47,829 bases of DNA. Source: Acidobacteriota bacterium (GTDB lineage Bacteria; Acidobacteriota; Blastocatellia; Pyrinomonadales; Pyrinomonadaceae). Where the stretch lies: positions 1 through 47,829 of the forward strand of contig JAIVJZ010000013.1 of the NCBI GenBank assembly GCA_020199775.1. The letters are read 5' to 3'. Positions 35,051 to 43,392 of the stretch are shown piece after piece (the first letter of the stretch is position 1; each line of letters opens with the position of its first letter). Position numbers and translations under genes: made by a program. The notes under the pieces were generated by a model. That model did not search any database. It saw only the letters and a list, made by a program, of their open reading frames with translations, and was not told where the DNA came from.

Positions 35051-37456
35051 ATGAGTAATCAACAGACAGTTGACAGCGCGCCCACGGTCGCGCTCGACAG
35101 GTCGGCGAAGGGTGCTGTGCTCGCCGGTCTCGCGCAATTAATTCTCATCGGCGCGGTCGCAGTGCTGGCGATATACATGCTCATGCCGCCCGCAGCCGTG
35201 CCTGCCGGTGCGCCCCCGACGGAGTTCTCTTCCGGCCGTGCGATGAAGCACTTGGAGATCATTAGTCGTGTAGCTCACCCGGTCGGGTCGCAGGGGCACG
35301 CGGAGGTGCGTGAATACCTGTTGAAAGAGTTGGCAGCATTGGGCGCGAGCCCGGAAGCGGTGACGGCGTCCGCACTGGATGGTGGGACGGCCGGGCTGCT
35401 GCGCGCGGGCACGGTGCATAACGTCGTTGCGAGAATACCGGGGACGAGTAGCAGCAAGGCCATCATGCTAACCGGACACTACGACACGGTGCCGAACAGT
35501 CCCGGCGCGAGCGACGACGGTGCGGGCGTCGCGGCGATACTTGAGACTGTGCGCGCCATCAAAGCGGGAGGCGGGTTGAGCAATGATCTCATCGTGCTGC
35601 TCACAGATGGCGAGGAGGTTGGACTTCTCGGCGCGAGAGCCTTCGTCGCAGAGCATCCGTGGGCGAAGGACGTGGGGTTAGTTTTGAACTTCGAGGCGCG
35701 CGGCAATGCCGGACCTGTCTTAATGTTCGAGACGAGTCAGGGGAACGGGCGGTTGATCGAGGAGTTCGCAGAGTCCGCGCCGCATCCCGTCTCAAACTCA
35801 CTGCTGTATGAAATCTATAGAATCCTGCCGAACGACACGGACTTTACCGTCTTCAAAGGGGCGAATCTGCCGGGACTCAACTTCGCCTACATAGACGGTG
35901 TGGGACACTACCACACGAGCCTCGACAACATCGCGAATCTCGACGAGCGCAGCTTGCAACATCACGGATCATACGCGCTGGCATTGACGCGTCACGCGGG
36001 CGGCCTGAATTTGACGGACATGCGAGGCTCCAACAGCGTCTACTTCGATGTGCTCGGCGCGGTGATAGTGCGGTATCCGAAGTTCTGGGTTGTGCCTCTA
36101 ACCGCGCTGGCTTGCCTGCTATTCGTGGCGACGCTCATCATCGGCCTGCGCAGAAGGGCTTTAACGCCTGGCGGCCTCGCCCTCGGCGCCCTAGCCACAA
36201 TCATCGCCATAATAGTCGCCTACGGCTGCGCTGCGCTCGTATTGTTGGCTGTGGGCTCGACTCAGGCCGGCAACAGTGAGATCGGGCGAAGCGGCCTGCT
36301 GCTCGTCGGGTTGATGTTGCTCGCAATCGCCGCAGCCGCCGCTTCCTACGCGCTCTTTGGACGGAAGACGGGGCCGTTGAGTCTGCTGGTCGGCGGTCTC
36401 TTCTGGTGGGTCGTGCCAACTCTGGTCGCGACCGTGATGTTGCCGACGGCGAGCTACCTTTTCACGTGGCCGCTGCTGCTCGCGCTGTGCGGGGCACTGT
36501 TCATGCTGGTTGGGAAGCGGCGGCACACGAGGACGCCTGAGACAGCCGCAACGGGCGTGTCGGAGGCGAACACGTCCCGGCCGGAGTCACCCGCGACCGC
36601 GAGCGGTCTGGTCTTTTCCATCTGCGCTCTGGTGGCGGTGATCCTTTTCGCCCCGGTGATTTACATCGTCTTCATTGGCATGTCTCTGAGTGCGGCAGCC
36701 GCATTGATGGCGGTGGTGGCGTTATTACTCGCATTGTTCCTGCCGACGCTCGGCTTGTCTATGTCATCGAAGAGGTGGCTGGTGCCGGTCGCGGCGGCGT
36801 GCGCCGGGCTGGTTCTTATTCTGGTAGGCTTCTTCGCCGCGCGCTCGATCAGGCATCCGAAGGCCGACAGTCTTTTCTACGCGCTGAACGCGGACGGCGG
36901 CAAGGCAGTCTGGGGCAGTTCCGATCCAAGACCCGACGAATGGACGGCGCAGTTTTTATCAACGGACACAGACCGCGACCGCATGGCAGACTTCTTTCCC
37001 TTCGGCTCGCGTGAGTTCATCACAAAGCCCGCCGCGCCCGCCGCGCTCGAAGCCCCGCGCGCAGAGGTGTTGTCCGATCAGACGAGCGGCGAAGTGCGTC
37101 ACCTGAAGTTGCGCATCACTTCGCCGCGCTCGGCTCCCATCATCTCCGTCTACTTTGACGAGACTTCGGGAGCGACGCGCCCATCTGTCAACGGCCGACA
37201 GCCGGTGGCGAAGGCGGACGCGCCCGGTGCTGGTGCAAAGCGCTTGACCTTGAGGTATTACGCGCTGCCGCCGGAGGGCATCGAACTCGATCTTGACGTG
37301 AAGGCGCATAAGCCTTTGGAGGTGAGACTGGTTGATCAATCATACGGGTTGCCCGCGAGCCTGACGGCGCAAACGCGCCCACGGCCGGACAGCCTGATTC
37401 CGGTCTCCCTACCCTATAACGATTCGACGATGGTTAGTAAGGGCTACAGGTTTTGA
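35051..37456 (+). CDS. M28 zinc peptidase with multi-span membrane domain
   Basis: An 801-aa membrane peptidase. A first TM (about 22-42) is followed by an M28 domain (about 60-330) with zinc ligands in TGHYDTV, ASDDGAG, TDGEEVGLLG and HYHTSLDN. About eight further TMs (about 345-620) and a C-terminal soluble domain of about 170 residues follow. This architecture resembles the endoplasmic reticulum metallopeptidase (FXNA) type and bacterial relatives. It probably cleaves peptides outside the cytoplasmic membrane. ATG 35051 (MSNQQ) is chosen, since the open frame back to 34937 encodes recombinase relic sequence. It is the last gene before the mobile-element debris. It may act with the neighbouring S46 and M20 enzymes in peptide use. 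Confidence 0.85.
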   Translation: MSNQQTVDSAPTVALDRSAKGAVLAGLAQLILIGAVAVLAIYMLMPPAAVPAGAPPTEFSSGRAMKHLEIISRVAHPVGSQGHAEVREYLLKELAALGASPEAVTASALDGGTAGLLRAGTVHNVVARIPGTSSSKAIMLTGHYDTVPNSPGASDDGAGVAAILETVRAIKAGGGLSNDLIVLLTDGEEVGLLGARAFVAEHPWAKDVGLVLNFEARGNAGPVLMFETSQGNGRLIEEFAESAPHPVSNSLLYEIYRILPNDTDFTVFKGANLPGLNFAYIDGVGHYHTSLDNIANLDERSLQHHGSYALALTRHAGGLNLTDMRGSNSVYFDVLGAVIVRYPKFWVVPLTALACLLFVATLIIGLRRRALTPGGLALGALATIIAIIVAYGCAALVLLAVGSTQAGNSEIGRSGLLLVGLMLLAIAAAAASYALFGRKTGPLSLLVGGLFWWVVPTLVATVMLPTASYLFTWPLLLALCGALFMLVGKRRHTRTPETAATGVSEANTSRPESPATASGLVFSICALVAVILFAPVIYIVFIGMSLSAAAALMAVVALLLALFLPTLGLSMSSKRWLVPVAAACAGLVLILVGFFAARSIRHPKADSLFYALNADGGKAVWGSSDPRPDEWTAQFLSTDTDRDRMADFFPFGSREFITKPAAPAALEAPRAEVLSDQTSGEVRHLKLRITSPRSAPIISVYFDETSGATRPSVNGRQPVAKADAPGAGAKRLTLRYYALPPEGIELDLDVKAHKPLEVRLVDQSYGLPASLTAQTRPRPDSLIPVSLPYNDSTMVSKGYRF

Positions 37457-37581
37457 CGGCACGCGCGTAGACACGTCCGGGTCGTCGGCCCTCATGGCGC
37501 CGTGCGCGCGTTCAAGCAGTATAACAACTGACATGCTGCGATATTCGCGCCGGTTCCGGTGCAAACATCAGAGACAGAGCA

Positions 37582-37739
37582 CACTACAGCCGTTTGCAAA
37601 TGGATGCGACTCATCTGTGATTATTGGAGGGGCCGGGCTTGTCCCTGCCCGCTCGCTTTCGTAGCCACGCGGGCAGCGACAAGCCCGGCCCCTCCAATGA
37701 TTCTTTCATCGCACTCAATTGCAAACCGCTATAGTGTCT
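37582..37739. mobile_element. MITE-like element with long inverted repeats
   Basis: The centre is a 30-bp stem (37623-37652 with 37669-37698, one mismatch) around a 16-nt loop. It is embedded in a longer imperfect inverted repeat. The outer ends read CACTACAGCCGTTTGCAA on the left and, on the opposite strand, CACTATAGCGGTTTGCAA on the right (outermost base about 37738). It encodes nothing. The structure fits a non-autonomous miniature transposable element, though the target duplication is not clear. Confidence 0.6.
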
Positions 37740-37782
37740 AATCAAACTTGACCTCATGCGATGAGCACTGCTTACCACACGT

Positions 37783-38262
37783 GCGGTACTCGCGCCCCTC
37801 CTCTACCTATTACTCCGGCCGTATCGAACTGCCCTTTCCTGATCTTCTGCGCCAGTTCTATGCCTGTAATCGCGACCGCTGCGTTCCTGAACCTCTTGAA
37901 TCTGAGCATCGGAGAGGTGCGCTGTTTCACTCGTCCGACGATCTTGCTCGATGATGTTATTCAAGTATTTACTAGTCTAGACCTTTGCCTCCGGACGAAT
38001 CATCCCACTCGCCTTCAATTCTGCGACAGCGGTGTGTGGCAGGGTATCAGTCGAGCGTAATCGTCTCCAGGGCATCATGCCGCTGTAGTAAGTCTTGTCC
38101 ACGCGCGACGAAATGCCGACGGGGCGCGTAGCGGCTCCGTTGCTTCTCGAACTCCGGGACATAGCCTTGGATACATCTGAGAATAGACGTATGCGAGACA
38201 TCGACACCGCGTTCGGCCATCATTCCCACTAAGTCGCGATAGCTCAACTTGTAGGGAATATA
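37783..38262 (-). pseudogene. IS6/IS240-family transposase relic
   Basis: Pieces of an IS6-type DDE transposase appear in order on the minus strand but in shifting frames. They are SYRDLVGMMAERGVDVSHTS then YVPEFEKQ (38247 downward), then RVDKTYY, then TAVAELKASGMIRPEAKV and YLNNIIEQD. Finally come VKQRTSPMLRFKRFRNAAV and IELAQKIRKGQF (to about 37830). The middle of the catalytic domain is missing and there are at least two frameshifts, so it cannot be active. Terminal inverted repeats were not located. Confidence 0.75.
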
Positions 38263-38399
38263 TCATCTGACGCAGAGAATAATGATCGAACGAGCGAAGT
38301 GGCGACCGCGAAACAGGGACGATGCGTGAGGAGGAGGCTGATTCATAACTTGTTATCAGCCCAACTCAACGTTTGCACCAGAACCAGCGTACCCTCCTC

Positions 38400-39530
38400 T
38401 CAGTTCCCTCCCCCGCTGTCGCCGGCGGAGATCAATGAGTTCGCTTTTTCGCGCACGCGCATGGCGTCTTCCGGCAGCAGGAACCCGCCGGCCTCGGCAC
38501 TCATCTCGGAGAGCGTCACTTCGATTGATTGTCCATGGGTCTCCAGCATCGCCACACAACCTTGTGCGAAATCGTTCACCTCAGCTTCCGTGAGCGGGCG
38601 TGGGGTTGGCGGCGCATATCCACTCCGACCAACGTCTGATTGCGCGCGTGAAGGGCGCGAGGCTTCGTTGAGTACGCCGTGCTTCCTGAGCACGTTGTAG
38701 GCCTCGTGCTGGGCGACACGCGCCGCTTTGGGTAGTCCCTTATGCTCCAGCCAATCGCGCGTGCGCTCGTGCTCACGCGCCGCGGCCTGACGAGCGGCCG
38801 TGTGCATCGCAGGTTCAAGTTCAACTTTTAGCCGGGTGACCACCTCATCAATTGAGATTACGCTTTGGAGTTGAGGCGCTATGGCATTTAGCGGCATACT
38901 CAAGGGTTGTGTGATTGAAGTATTCGAGATCGGATCGGGAACTTTATTAACTAACTGTTTGGTATCCGCGCCGTTTTTTGGCGCGCCGGGATTTATATCT
39001 GTGTCTGAAGTTTCTCTAACAGCGTAGCTGTCATTAAAGGCTGGTTCATTTGGTGAAGCAAGATGCTTAGAGGATGAACCGGCAGGAAAGGCCAAAATTT
39101 TTTCCCCGCCCTGACCTTGCCTGACACCGATGGAGGATGATGCTCGGTTGAAGAATATTCTCAATCCCACACCGTTCTTGGCGGAGAAGTAACCGATAAT
39201 TCCTTGCTCGTGCATCCACCTCAGTGCTTTGCTGGCCGTCGCCGAGGCCACGCCGACCATCTCGCACATCACTGACCATGCCTTCACCAGTTTCTCATCC
39301 CTCACCTCAGCCTCGATGCGCAAAATGCCATCGCGTTCCCAGTATTTTGCAGGGGCATTCACCATGCGCAGATAGATTTTGCTCATGAGCGGTGTGACGG
39401 AGTCAGCCTCTATCGAGGTGATGGCCGCTAGTATTTCGCGGTCGATCTGCTGAAAATTCTTACGGTACTCATTCGGCGCGAGCTGCGTTTTGCGAATGAA
39501 TCGCGGGCTCTGTAAAGATTGGAGACTCAT
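38400..39530 (-). CDS. Probable plasmid replication initiator (winged-helix protein)
   Basis: A 376-aa protein. Residues about 10-130 look like a winged-helix pair, with SKIYLRMVNAPAKYWE, then AWSVMCEMVGVASATASKALRWMHEQGIIGYF. A polar, low-complexity linker (about 140-220) and a helical C-terminal half follow. I do not recognise a named Rep family. The rep call rests on position: it is the first gene beside the iteron array, transcribed away from it, in a replicon with a par operon. ATG 39530 has AAGGA 7 nt upstream; the TTG at 39536 is less likely. Alternatives are a transcriptional regulator or an accessory replication factor. Confidence 0.55.
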   Translation of the reverse strand: MSLQSLQSPRFIRKTQLAPNEYRKNFQQIDREILAAITSIEADSVTPLMSKIYLRMVNAPAKYWERDGILRIEAEVRDEKLVKAWSVMCEMVGVASATASKALRWMHEQGIIGYFSAKNGVGLRIFFNRASSSIGVRQGQGGEKILAFPAGSSSKHLASPNEPAFNDSYAVRETSDTDINPGAPKNGADTKQLVNKVPDPISNTSITQPLSMPLNAIAPQLQSVISIDEVVTRLKVELEPAMHTAARQAAAREHERTRDWLEHKGLPKAARVAQHEAYNVLRKHGVLNEASRPSRAQSDVGRSGYAPPTPRPLTEAEVNDFAQGCVAMLETHGQSIEVTLSEMSAEAGGFLLPEDAMRVREKANSLISAGDSGGGN

Positions 39531-39555
39531 GGTCAAATCCTTCTAAATAAAAGGC

Positions 39556-39584
39556 TTGACTGCGATCACCGGCGTGTATATAAT
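39556..39584 (+). promoter_or_regulatory. Near-consensus sigma70 promoter pointing into the origin
   Basis: TTGACT (39556-39561), a 17-bp spacer, and a perfect TATAAT (39579-39584). It is divergent from the rep-like gene and has no gene downstream. It is the best promoter in the window by eye. Confidence 0.7.
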
Positions 39585-39590
39585 TGATTT

Positions 39591-39636
39591 CAGGTTAGAT
39601 ACACAAATACCGGCTCGCCGCCAAAGCGAGTTTTTA
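39591..39636 (+). ncRNA. Candidate short counter-transcribed RNA at the origin
   Basis: Transcription from the 39556-39584 promoter would start near 39591. It would meet a terminator-like hairpin, CTCGC (39614-39618) with GCGAG (39626-39630), followed by TTTTT (39631-39635), giving an RNA of about 45 nt. If the rep-like gene is transcribed from a start farther right, this RNA would be antisense to the rep leader, as in copy-number control by counter-transcribed RNAs. Inference from promoter and hairpin only. Confidence 0.4.
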
Positions 39637-39640
39637 ATTT

Positions 39641-39681
39641 GACCTGAAGCGTCTGGTCGCCAAACTCTAACGCTTCAGGTC
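39641..39681. repeat. Inverted repeat between rep-like gene and iterons
   Basis: GACCTGAAGCGT (39641-39652) and ACGCTTCAGGTC (39670-39681) are perfect 12-bp arms with a 17-nt loop. It could be an operator, a hairpin in the rep leader RNA, or a second terminator. Confidence 0.7.
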
Positions 39682-39774
39682 TAACTTTTGGTGCCAACAT
39701 TATCTGTCGGCAAAACCTTTCGCTACTTACCTACACTACTTATAATATTCTGTAAATACGGGTGAAATATCGCG

Positions 39775-40109
39775 TTCACCTGTGAAGACCTCTCTTCACG
39801 CGTGAAAAGGGATCTTCACGGGTGAGGACTTTTATTCACTGGTGAAAACAACTCTTCACTGGTATAGCAGACTTTTTGCGGTGAAGAGTTGTTTTCACCA
39901 GTGAAGAGTATGTGACACCAGTGAAGAGTTGTTTTCACCAGTGAAGACAAACATGCACCAGTGAAGAGTTGTTTTCACCTGTGTAAAGTTGGCTTCACCG
40001 GTGAAAACAACTCTTCACTGGTGAGAAGGCGTCTTTGGTTAGTGAGGAGTAGATAGTACCAGTGAAGAGTATTCGTCACCGGTGAAGAGTTGTTTTCACC
40101 AGTGAAGGG
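39775..40109. repeat. Iteron array, probable origin of vegetative replication
   Basis: Seventeen units repeat every 20 bp (starts 39775, 39795, 39815, 39835, 39855, about 39875, 39894, 39914 and so on to 40095; two steps are 19 and 21 bp). Each has a dyad core TTCACC-N-GTGAA. The inter-core sequence GAGTTGTT occurs in both orientations (forward at 39881, 39921, 39961, 40081; reverse at 39841 and 40000). Twenty-base phasing puts every site on the same helix face. Iteron arrays beside a rep gene bind the initiator and set copy number. A few units are degenerate. An AT-rich stretch lies at each side (39737-39770 and 40110-40135). Confidence 0.88.
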
Positions 40110-40139
40110 AATCTAATTATATAGTTGATTAGAACTAGC

Positions 40140-40862
40140 TTAACGGAGGGGTTCTAGATGAACACGTAGCTTGATGCCTTTACCTGTTGCATCATTTCGT
40201 ATTTCCAGTCTTTCAACAAAGCCCCTGTCGACGAGGGAATTCATGACATTGATACAATTTCGCCTGCTCATCTTTGTTGAGGCGGCGAGTTCGCTGTATC
40301 GGGTAAAGCATTCGGAAGTGCCTTGGGGAAAGGTCAATTCATAGAGAGTCCGCATCACAGCAATCTGCCCCGGGTAGAGGTATCTCTTCCATCTGCTCGC
40401 AAATTCCTCAAAGGGGAGGGATTGCAGGGCTGGGGGAGGGATTGTGGCGGAGGCATTATCCTGAGAGAATATAGTATTTTCCGATGTGAGTTGAGGCATC
40501 GGCCGAGCCGTATCGGATGACTTTTTTGGAGTGACCGGCACTGACGAGATAGCTGCCTCTAATTCAGAAGGTGGCTTATAAATATCTTCTTGTGGCTGAG
40601 AATCTTCGGCCGAAATATGGCTTGTGTCACTGGTATCTATACCGTCTCGAGGAGGGAATTGCTGGACGACTCCGTCCTTTGCGGATTCATCATGTATGTC
40701 GGGTGGAGTGGTGACAGATTCCTTCGGAATACTGACCGGCCCAGACCTGAAAGCACCTGTCGGGGCGTAGAACTTCTCCATCACCTCATCAGCCGGGGTG
40801 ACTTCATCAGCCCAATCAGGAAGATCGGCCTCTCGACTAGTTCTATCTTGCTTCTTCGACAT
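40140..40862 (-). CDS. Plasmid winged-helix DNA-binding protein (third gene of par operon)
   Basis: A 240-aa protein with a long, acidic, Pro/Ser-rich N-terminal region (1 to about 145) and a C-terminal winged helix (about 150-240). The latter includes YPGQIAVMRTLYELTF, then RYSELAASTKMSRRNCINVM and LVDRGFVERLEI, a MarR/replication-protein-like fold. It overlaps the end of parA by 20 bp and lies directly beside the iterons. It could be the DNA-binding partner of ParA, in place of a classical ParB, or an iteron-binding initiator. The two cannot be told apart by reading. Confidence 0.7.
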   Translation of the reverse strand: MSKKQDRTSREADLPDWADEVTPADEVMEKFYAPTGAFRSGPVSIPKESVTTPPDIHDESAKDGVVQQFPPRDGIDTSDTSHISAEDSQPQEDIYKPPSELEAAISSVPVTPKKSSDTARPMPQLTSENTIFSQDNASATIPPPALQSLPFEEFASRWKRYLYPGQIAVMRTLYELTFPQGTSECFTRYSELAASTKMSRRNCINVMNSLVDRGFVERLEIRNDATGKGIKLRVHLEPLR

Positions 40863-41655
40863 ACTGTGCCGGCTCGTTGGACGGCGCGCTCACCGCCGCG
40901 TCGATTTCTTGCCCAATAATTGCTTCAGTTACGGCCCGGTAGTCGTCTGCACCTTTGCTATGGGAGTCGTACTCAAAAATAGTTTTGCCGTGTGCGGACG
41001 CCTGTCGGAGTTTCGCGTCGGAGCGTATGGGGGGAAGTACTTTGGGGGCATAACGAGTTTCTATGACCTTCATCACTTGGTGGGTGATGTTGGTACGGCG
41101 GTCTATAAATGTGGGTAAAACCCCACAAATACCGGCAGAATATTTGAAAACCTTTTCCAACTCAGCCGCCGAATCGAGAATTCCCTTGGCTCCCTGGAGG
41201 GCGAGCCGATCCATGTCGATCGGAATAATAAGCTCGTTAGAGTAGAGTAAAGCATTGTTGTGCATCACGTTAAGGGCGGGCGGGCAGTCCAGCACTATGT
41301 AATCGAACCCGCTTACCTCAGAGAGACGCACAGTAAGTGCCAGTTCACGACCGGGCTGCGCCGAGATGATGTTTTCGGCCATCGCAGTCCGCTTATCCGA
41401 GGGAATTATGAAGAAGTTCGGGCGCGCCTCCACGATCACCTGGTCGTATGCCAAGTCGTCAACCAAAAGGTTATAGAGCGTCGGCTGGTTTTTAGCGACT
41501 TTCAAACCCAGCATGTCTGAGGCATTACCCTGCTGGTCGAGGTCGATGAGTAGTACACGCCGACCTTTTAATGCCAGACAGTGGGAGAGGGTTACGGCCG
41601 TAGTGGTTTTACCCACACCACCCTTAAAGTTCTGAATCTGAAGTTTCCTGATCAT
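40843..41655 (-). CDS. parA: ParA-family partition ATPase
   Basis: A 270-aa ParA/Soj-type ATPase. The deviant Walker A is KGGVGKTTTAVTL (about 10-22), Walker A' LLIDLDQQGNASDML (about 35), and Walker B DYIVLDCPPAL (about 116). The usual ParA ending with a FEYDSHSKGADDY motif is present. ParA proteins segregate plasmids by nucleoid-dependent gradients with a DNA-bound partner. ATG 41655 is chosen, as the upstream frame overlaps the HTH gene. Start and preceding stop overlap as ATGA. It lacks an N-terminal HTH of its own, and the separate HTH gene upstream may supply it. Confidence 0.93.
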   Translation of the reverse strand: MIRKLQIQNFKGGVGKTTTAVTLSHCLALKGRRVLLIDLDQQGNASDMLGLKVAKNQPTLYNLLVDDLAYDQVIVEARPNFFIIPSDKRTAMAENIISAQPGRELALTVRLSEVSGFDYIVLDCPPALNVMHNNALLYSNELIIPIDMDRLALQGAKGILDSAAELEKVFKYSAGICGVLPTFIDRRTNITHQVMKVIETRYAPKVLPPIRSDAKLRQASAHGKTIFEYDSHSKGADDYRAVTEAIIGQEIDAAVSAPSNEPAQYVEEAR

Positions 41656-41864
41656 TTGTCTTCGCCTCGGATTCGGTAGCGGGTGGTCGATTTGAGACGC
41701 TGCAGGTAGCTCTTGGCAGCGGTGACATCTGCCACCGACCAGATTAAATAACCGTTCGGCCCCTTCTGTGGCCGGGGTATCTTTTCCTGTACCAGCCAAT
41801 TTTGAAGAGTGCGCTTAGTTACGTTAATAAGCTGTGCTACTTCACCTGTCTTCCACTGCTGCAT
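41652..41864 (-). CDS. Small MerR-type helix-turn-helix protein
   Basis: A 70-aa protein that is essentially one MerR/excisionase-type HTH: WKTGEVAQLINVTKRTLQNWL, then the wing GPNGYLIWSVADVTAAKSYL. It is the first gene of the par operon and is translationally coupled to parA. By analogy with type Ia ParA proteins, which carry an N-terminal HTH, it probably autoregulates the operon through the dyad over the promoter at 41900-41918. Confidence 0.85.
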   Translation of the reverse strand: MQQWKTGEVAQLINVTKRTLQNWLVQEKIPRPQKGPNGYLIWSVADVTAAKSYLQRLKSTTRYRIRGEDK

Positions 41865-41899
41865 TCGTTGTTAATTAAAACCTTTCGCCGGTTATGTAT

Positions 41900-41936
41900 A
41901 TCTGTCACTAATACAGATGAGAAACACAAATGTCAA
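41900..41936 (-). promoter_or_regulatory. par operon promoter with overlapping dyad operator
   Basis: On the minus strand TTGACA (41936-41931), a 17-bp spacer and TATTAG (41913-41908) form a good sigma70 promoter, about 45 bp before the HTH start codon. ATCTGT (41900-41905) and ACAGAT (41913-41918) are perfect inverted arms 7 bp apart that cover the -10 box. A third ACAGAT copy lies near 41954. Confidence 0.7.
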
Positions 41937-42074
41937 CGATTTTTATCGTAAAACAGATGAAACAGTGAAGTTAAAGAGCGTAAGGAAATGAAATCAGTGA
42001 GATATTCTCTGGTGCCTAGGTCAAATGGGGAGAATATGTCGGTAGGCTCCGAGGGTACTCATTATGCCGGTCGA

Positions 42075-42854
42075 CTATATAATCGACTTCTTCCCATGCT
42101 CCCTCTCCCTTCTTCTAGCAATTTTTTGCAGAATCAACGTAATCCGATCGACCGCCGGCAAGATCTCCGAAAGGTCATTATCAGTCACTTCCTCGGGGGT
42201 AATTTCCCGAAGTGAACGTGAAATCATCCTCAATTCCTCGAAAAAAAGATGGCGGGAGTCCAGCGAGTCAGCCCCCAGCAACTCGTCCGCCTTTCCTACG
42301 GCGATCACCTCTGTTTCAGTCTGGTCTGGTTCACGCATCTCGCCAAGCATCTCTTTTACGCGCGTTCGCAGCAGCGTCCCTGAACCTTGTGATAGAAGGT
42401 GTGCCTTAAGCAGCTTCTTCCTAACTGAGTGTGCCTGCCTGTCAGCACCGCCCAGCTTCCGGGCAGTTAGTCTCGCGAGTTGGTGGGCCTCGAAGAGATT
42501 GATGTCACCGCGCTCGAGGGCATCCCTTACGTCTTGTGGGAAGCGTAGTATCGGAAGGTACTGGCCAACGAAACTACGCACCGAGATCGATGTTTCACGC
42601 CTTAGTATGTCGCGGAGGTGAGTGTCGATCAATAGGAGCCGCTCACGTGGGTGGCGGGACGGCCTGCCGCGGGTTAAATCGGTGTTAGGCCGACTGTAGA
42701 TCCCACGCAGGGAATTGAGCAGGGATGATAAGTTTTTGTGCGAACGCGGGATAATCTCGGGCAGGGCAGTGCGTAGGGCTTCGAGTACACGCTCAACGCC
42801 TTCGGCCGAAGCCAGTGGATCATTGCGTCTGGTTCGTCGTCTGGTTGTCTTCAA
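42075..42854 (-). CDS. ParB/KorB-like HTH protein, hypothetical
   Basis: A 259-aa basic protein. The stretch SFVGQYLPILRFPQDVRDAL, then ERGDINLFEAHQLARLTARK (about 93-132), resembles the central HTH and following helix of ParB/KorB proteins. There is no obvious N-terminal CTPase/GERR box. It may be the centromere-binding protein of the par system or a plasmid regulator. Only a TTG (42854) is available as start before an upstream in-frame stop, and its ribosome site is poor. It lies on the same strand as the par operon, 210 bp upstream of it. Confidence 0.55.
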   Translation of the reverse strand: MKTTRRRTRRNDPLASAEGVERVLEALRTALPEIIPRSHKNLSSLLNSLRGIYSRPNTDLTRGRPSRHPRERLLLIDTHLRDILRRETSISVRSFVGQYLPILRFPQDVRDALERGDINLFEAHQLARLTARKLGGADRQAHSVRKKLLKAHLLSQGSGTLLRTRVKEMLGEMREPDQTETEVIAVGKADELLGADSLDSRHLFFEELRMISRSLREITPEEVTDNDLSEILPAVDRITLILQKIARRREREHGKKSII

Positions 42855-43392
42855 AATAGTCTGCTCGGGACTTGAGATGTGGTTCGACCGTGAAACATTA
42901 CATCTCTATCATATTTACCATATAATGGAAATAAATGCTTTAAAGATGATTAGATGATTACCAGACTTGATAAGAACTGTAACCTAAAAATCATGCTATG
43001 ATACCTCGCTATGTCACGCTTGGCGTGTCAGTCAACAAATCTCTTTAATCATAAAGTGATTCAGCCGGTGGGCAGGTTTCTGAAAGCTTGCATGAATCTT
43101 GACATATAGGGCTAAATTTAGTGATACGTTATTTTTGAGTTGACACTTGGCTAAAAAGGGATATGCTATATGTTGCTCGTTGGGGACACAAATAGCTTCG
43201 CAATTCGCGCCAACGATGCTGGTCTAACTCAGTGACTCACAAGCCTCTCGGATGCCGCTTGTTTGAAAGTTAACCCGATTTTCATTGTCCGTGATCCGGG
43301 AGGGTTATAAAACCCTCGTTTTTAGGCGACGACGTTAGCATATATACAGTGTCGTTTCGATCGTTCAAGATGCGCCGCCCTGAAAGATTACC
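42855..43392. other. AT-rich non-coding region with promoter-like boxes and hairpins
   Basis: No gene is visible. It has an imperfect palindrome at 43012-43030 (TGTCACGC-TTG-GCGTGTCA). Two TTGACA boxes lie at 43099 and 43140. The second has TATGCT 16 bp downstream (43162-43167) and could drive the antiterminator and NRPS operon. A terminator-like hairpin follows at 43300-43323. Confidence 0.4.
43300..43323 (+). terminator. Terminator-like hairpin, possibly the left end of the IS200 relic
   Basis: GAGGGTT and AACCCTC (7-bp stem, ATAA loop) are followed by GTTTTT. IS200/IS605 elements carry such subterminal hairpins, which block read-through into tnpA. It stands about 70 bp before the transposase relic. 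Confidence 0.5.

Noticed and set aside
39775..40109. CRISPR-like regular repeats
   Set aside because: The repeat period is 20 bp with palindromic 12-bp cores and similar spacers, with no unique spacers and no cas genes; iterons explain it.
42064..42621. Long + strand frame opposite the ParB-like gene
   Set aside because: Serine-rich composition typical of an antisense shadow; the minus-strand protein has the plausible HTH.
42889..42897. CGTGAAACA, half of a canonical chromosomal parS
   Set aside because: The other half does not match, and one half-site can occur by chance.
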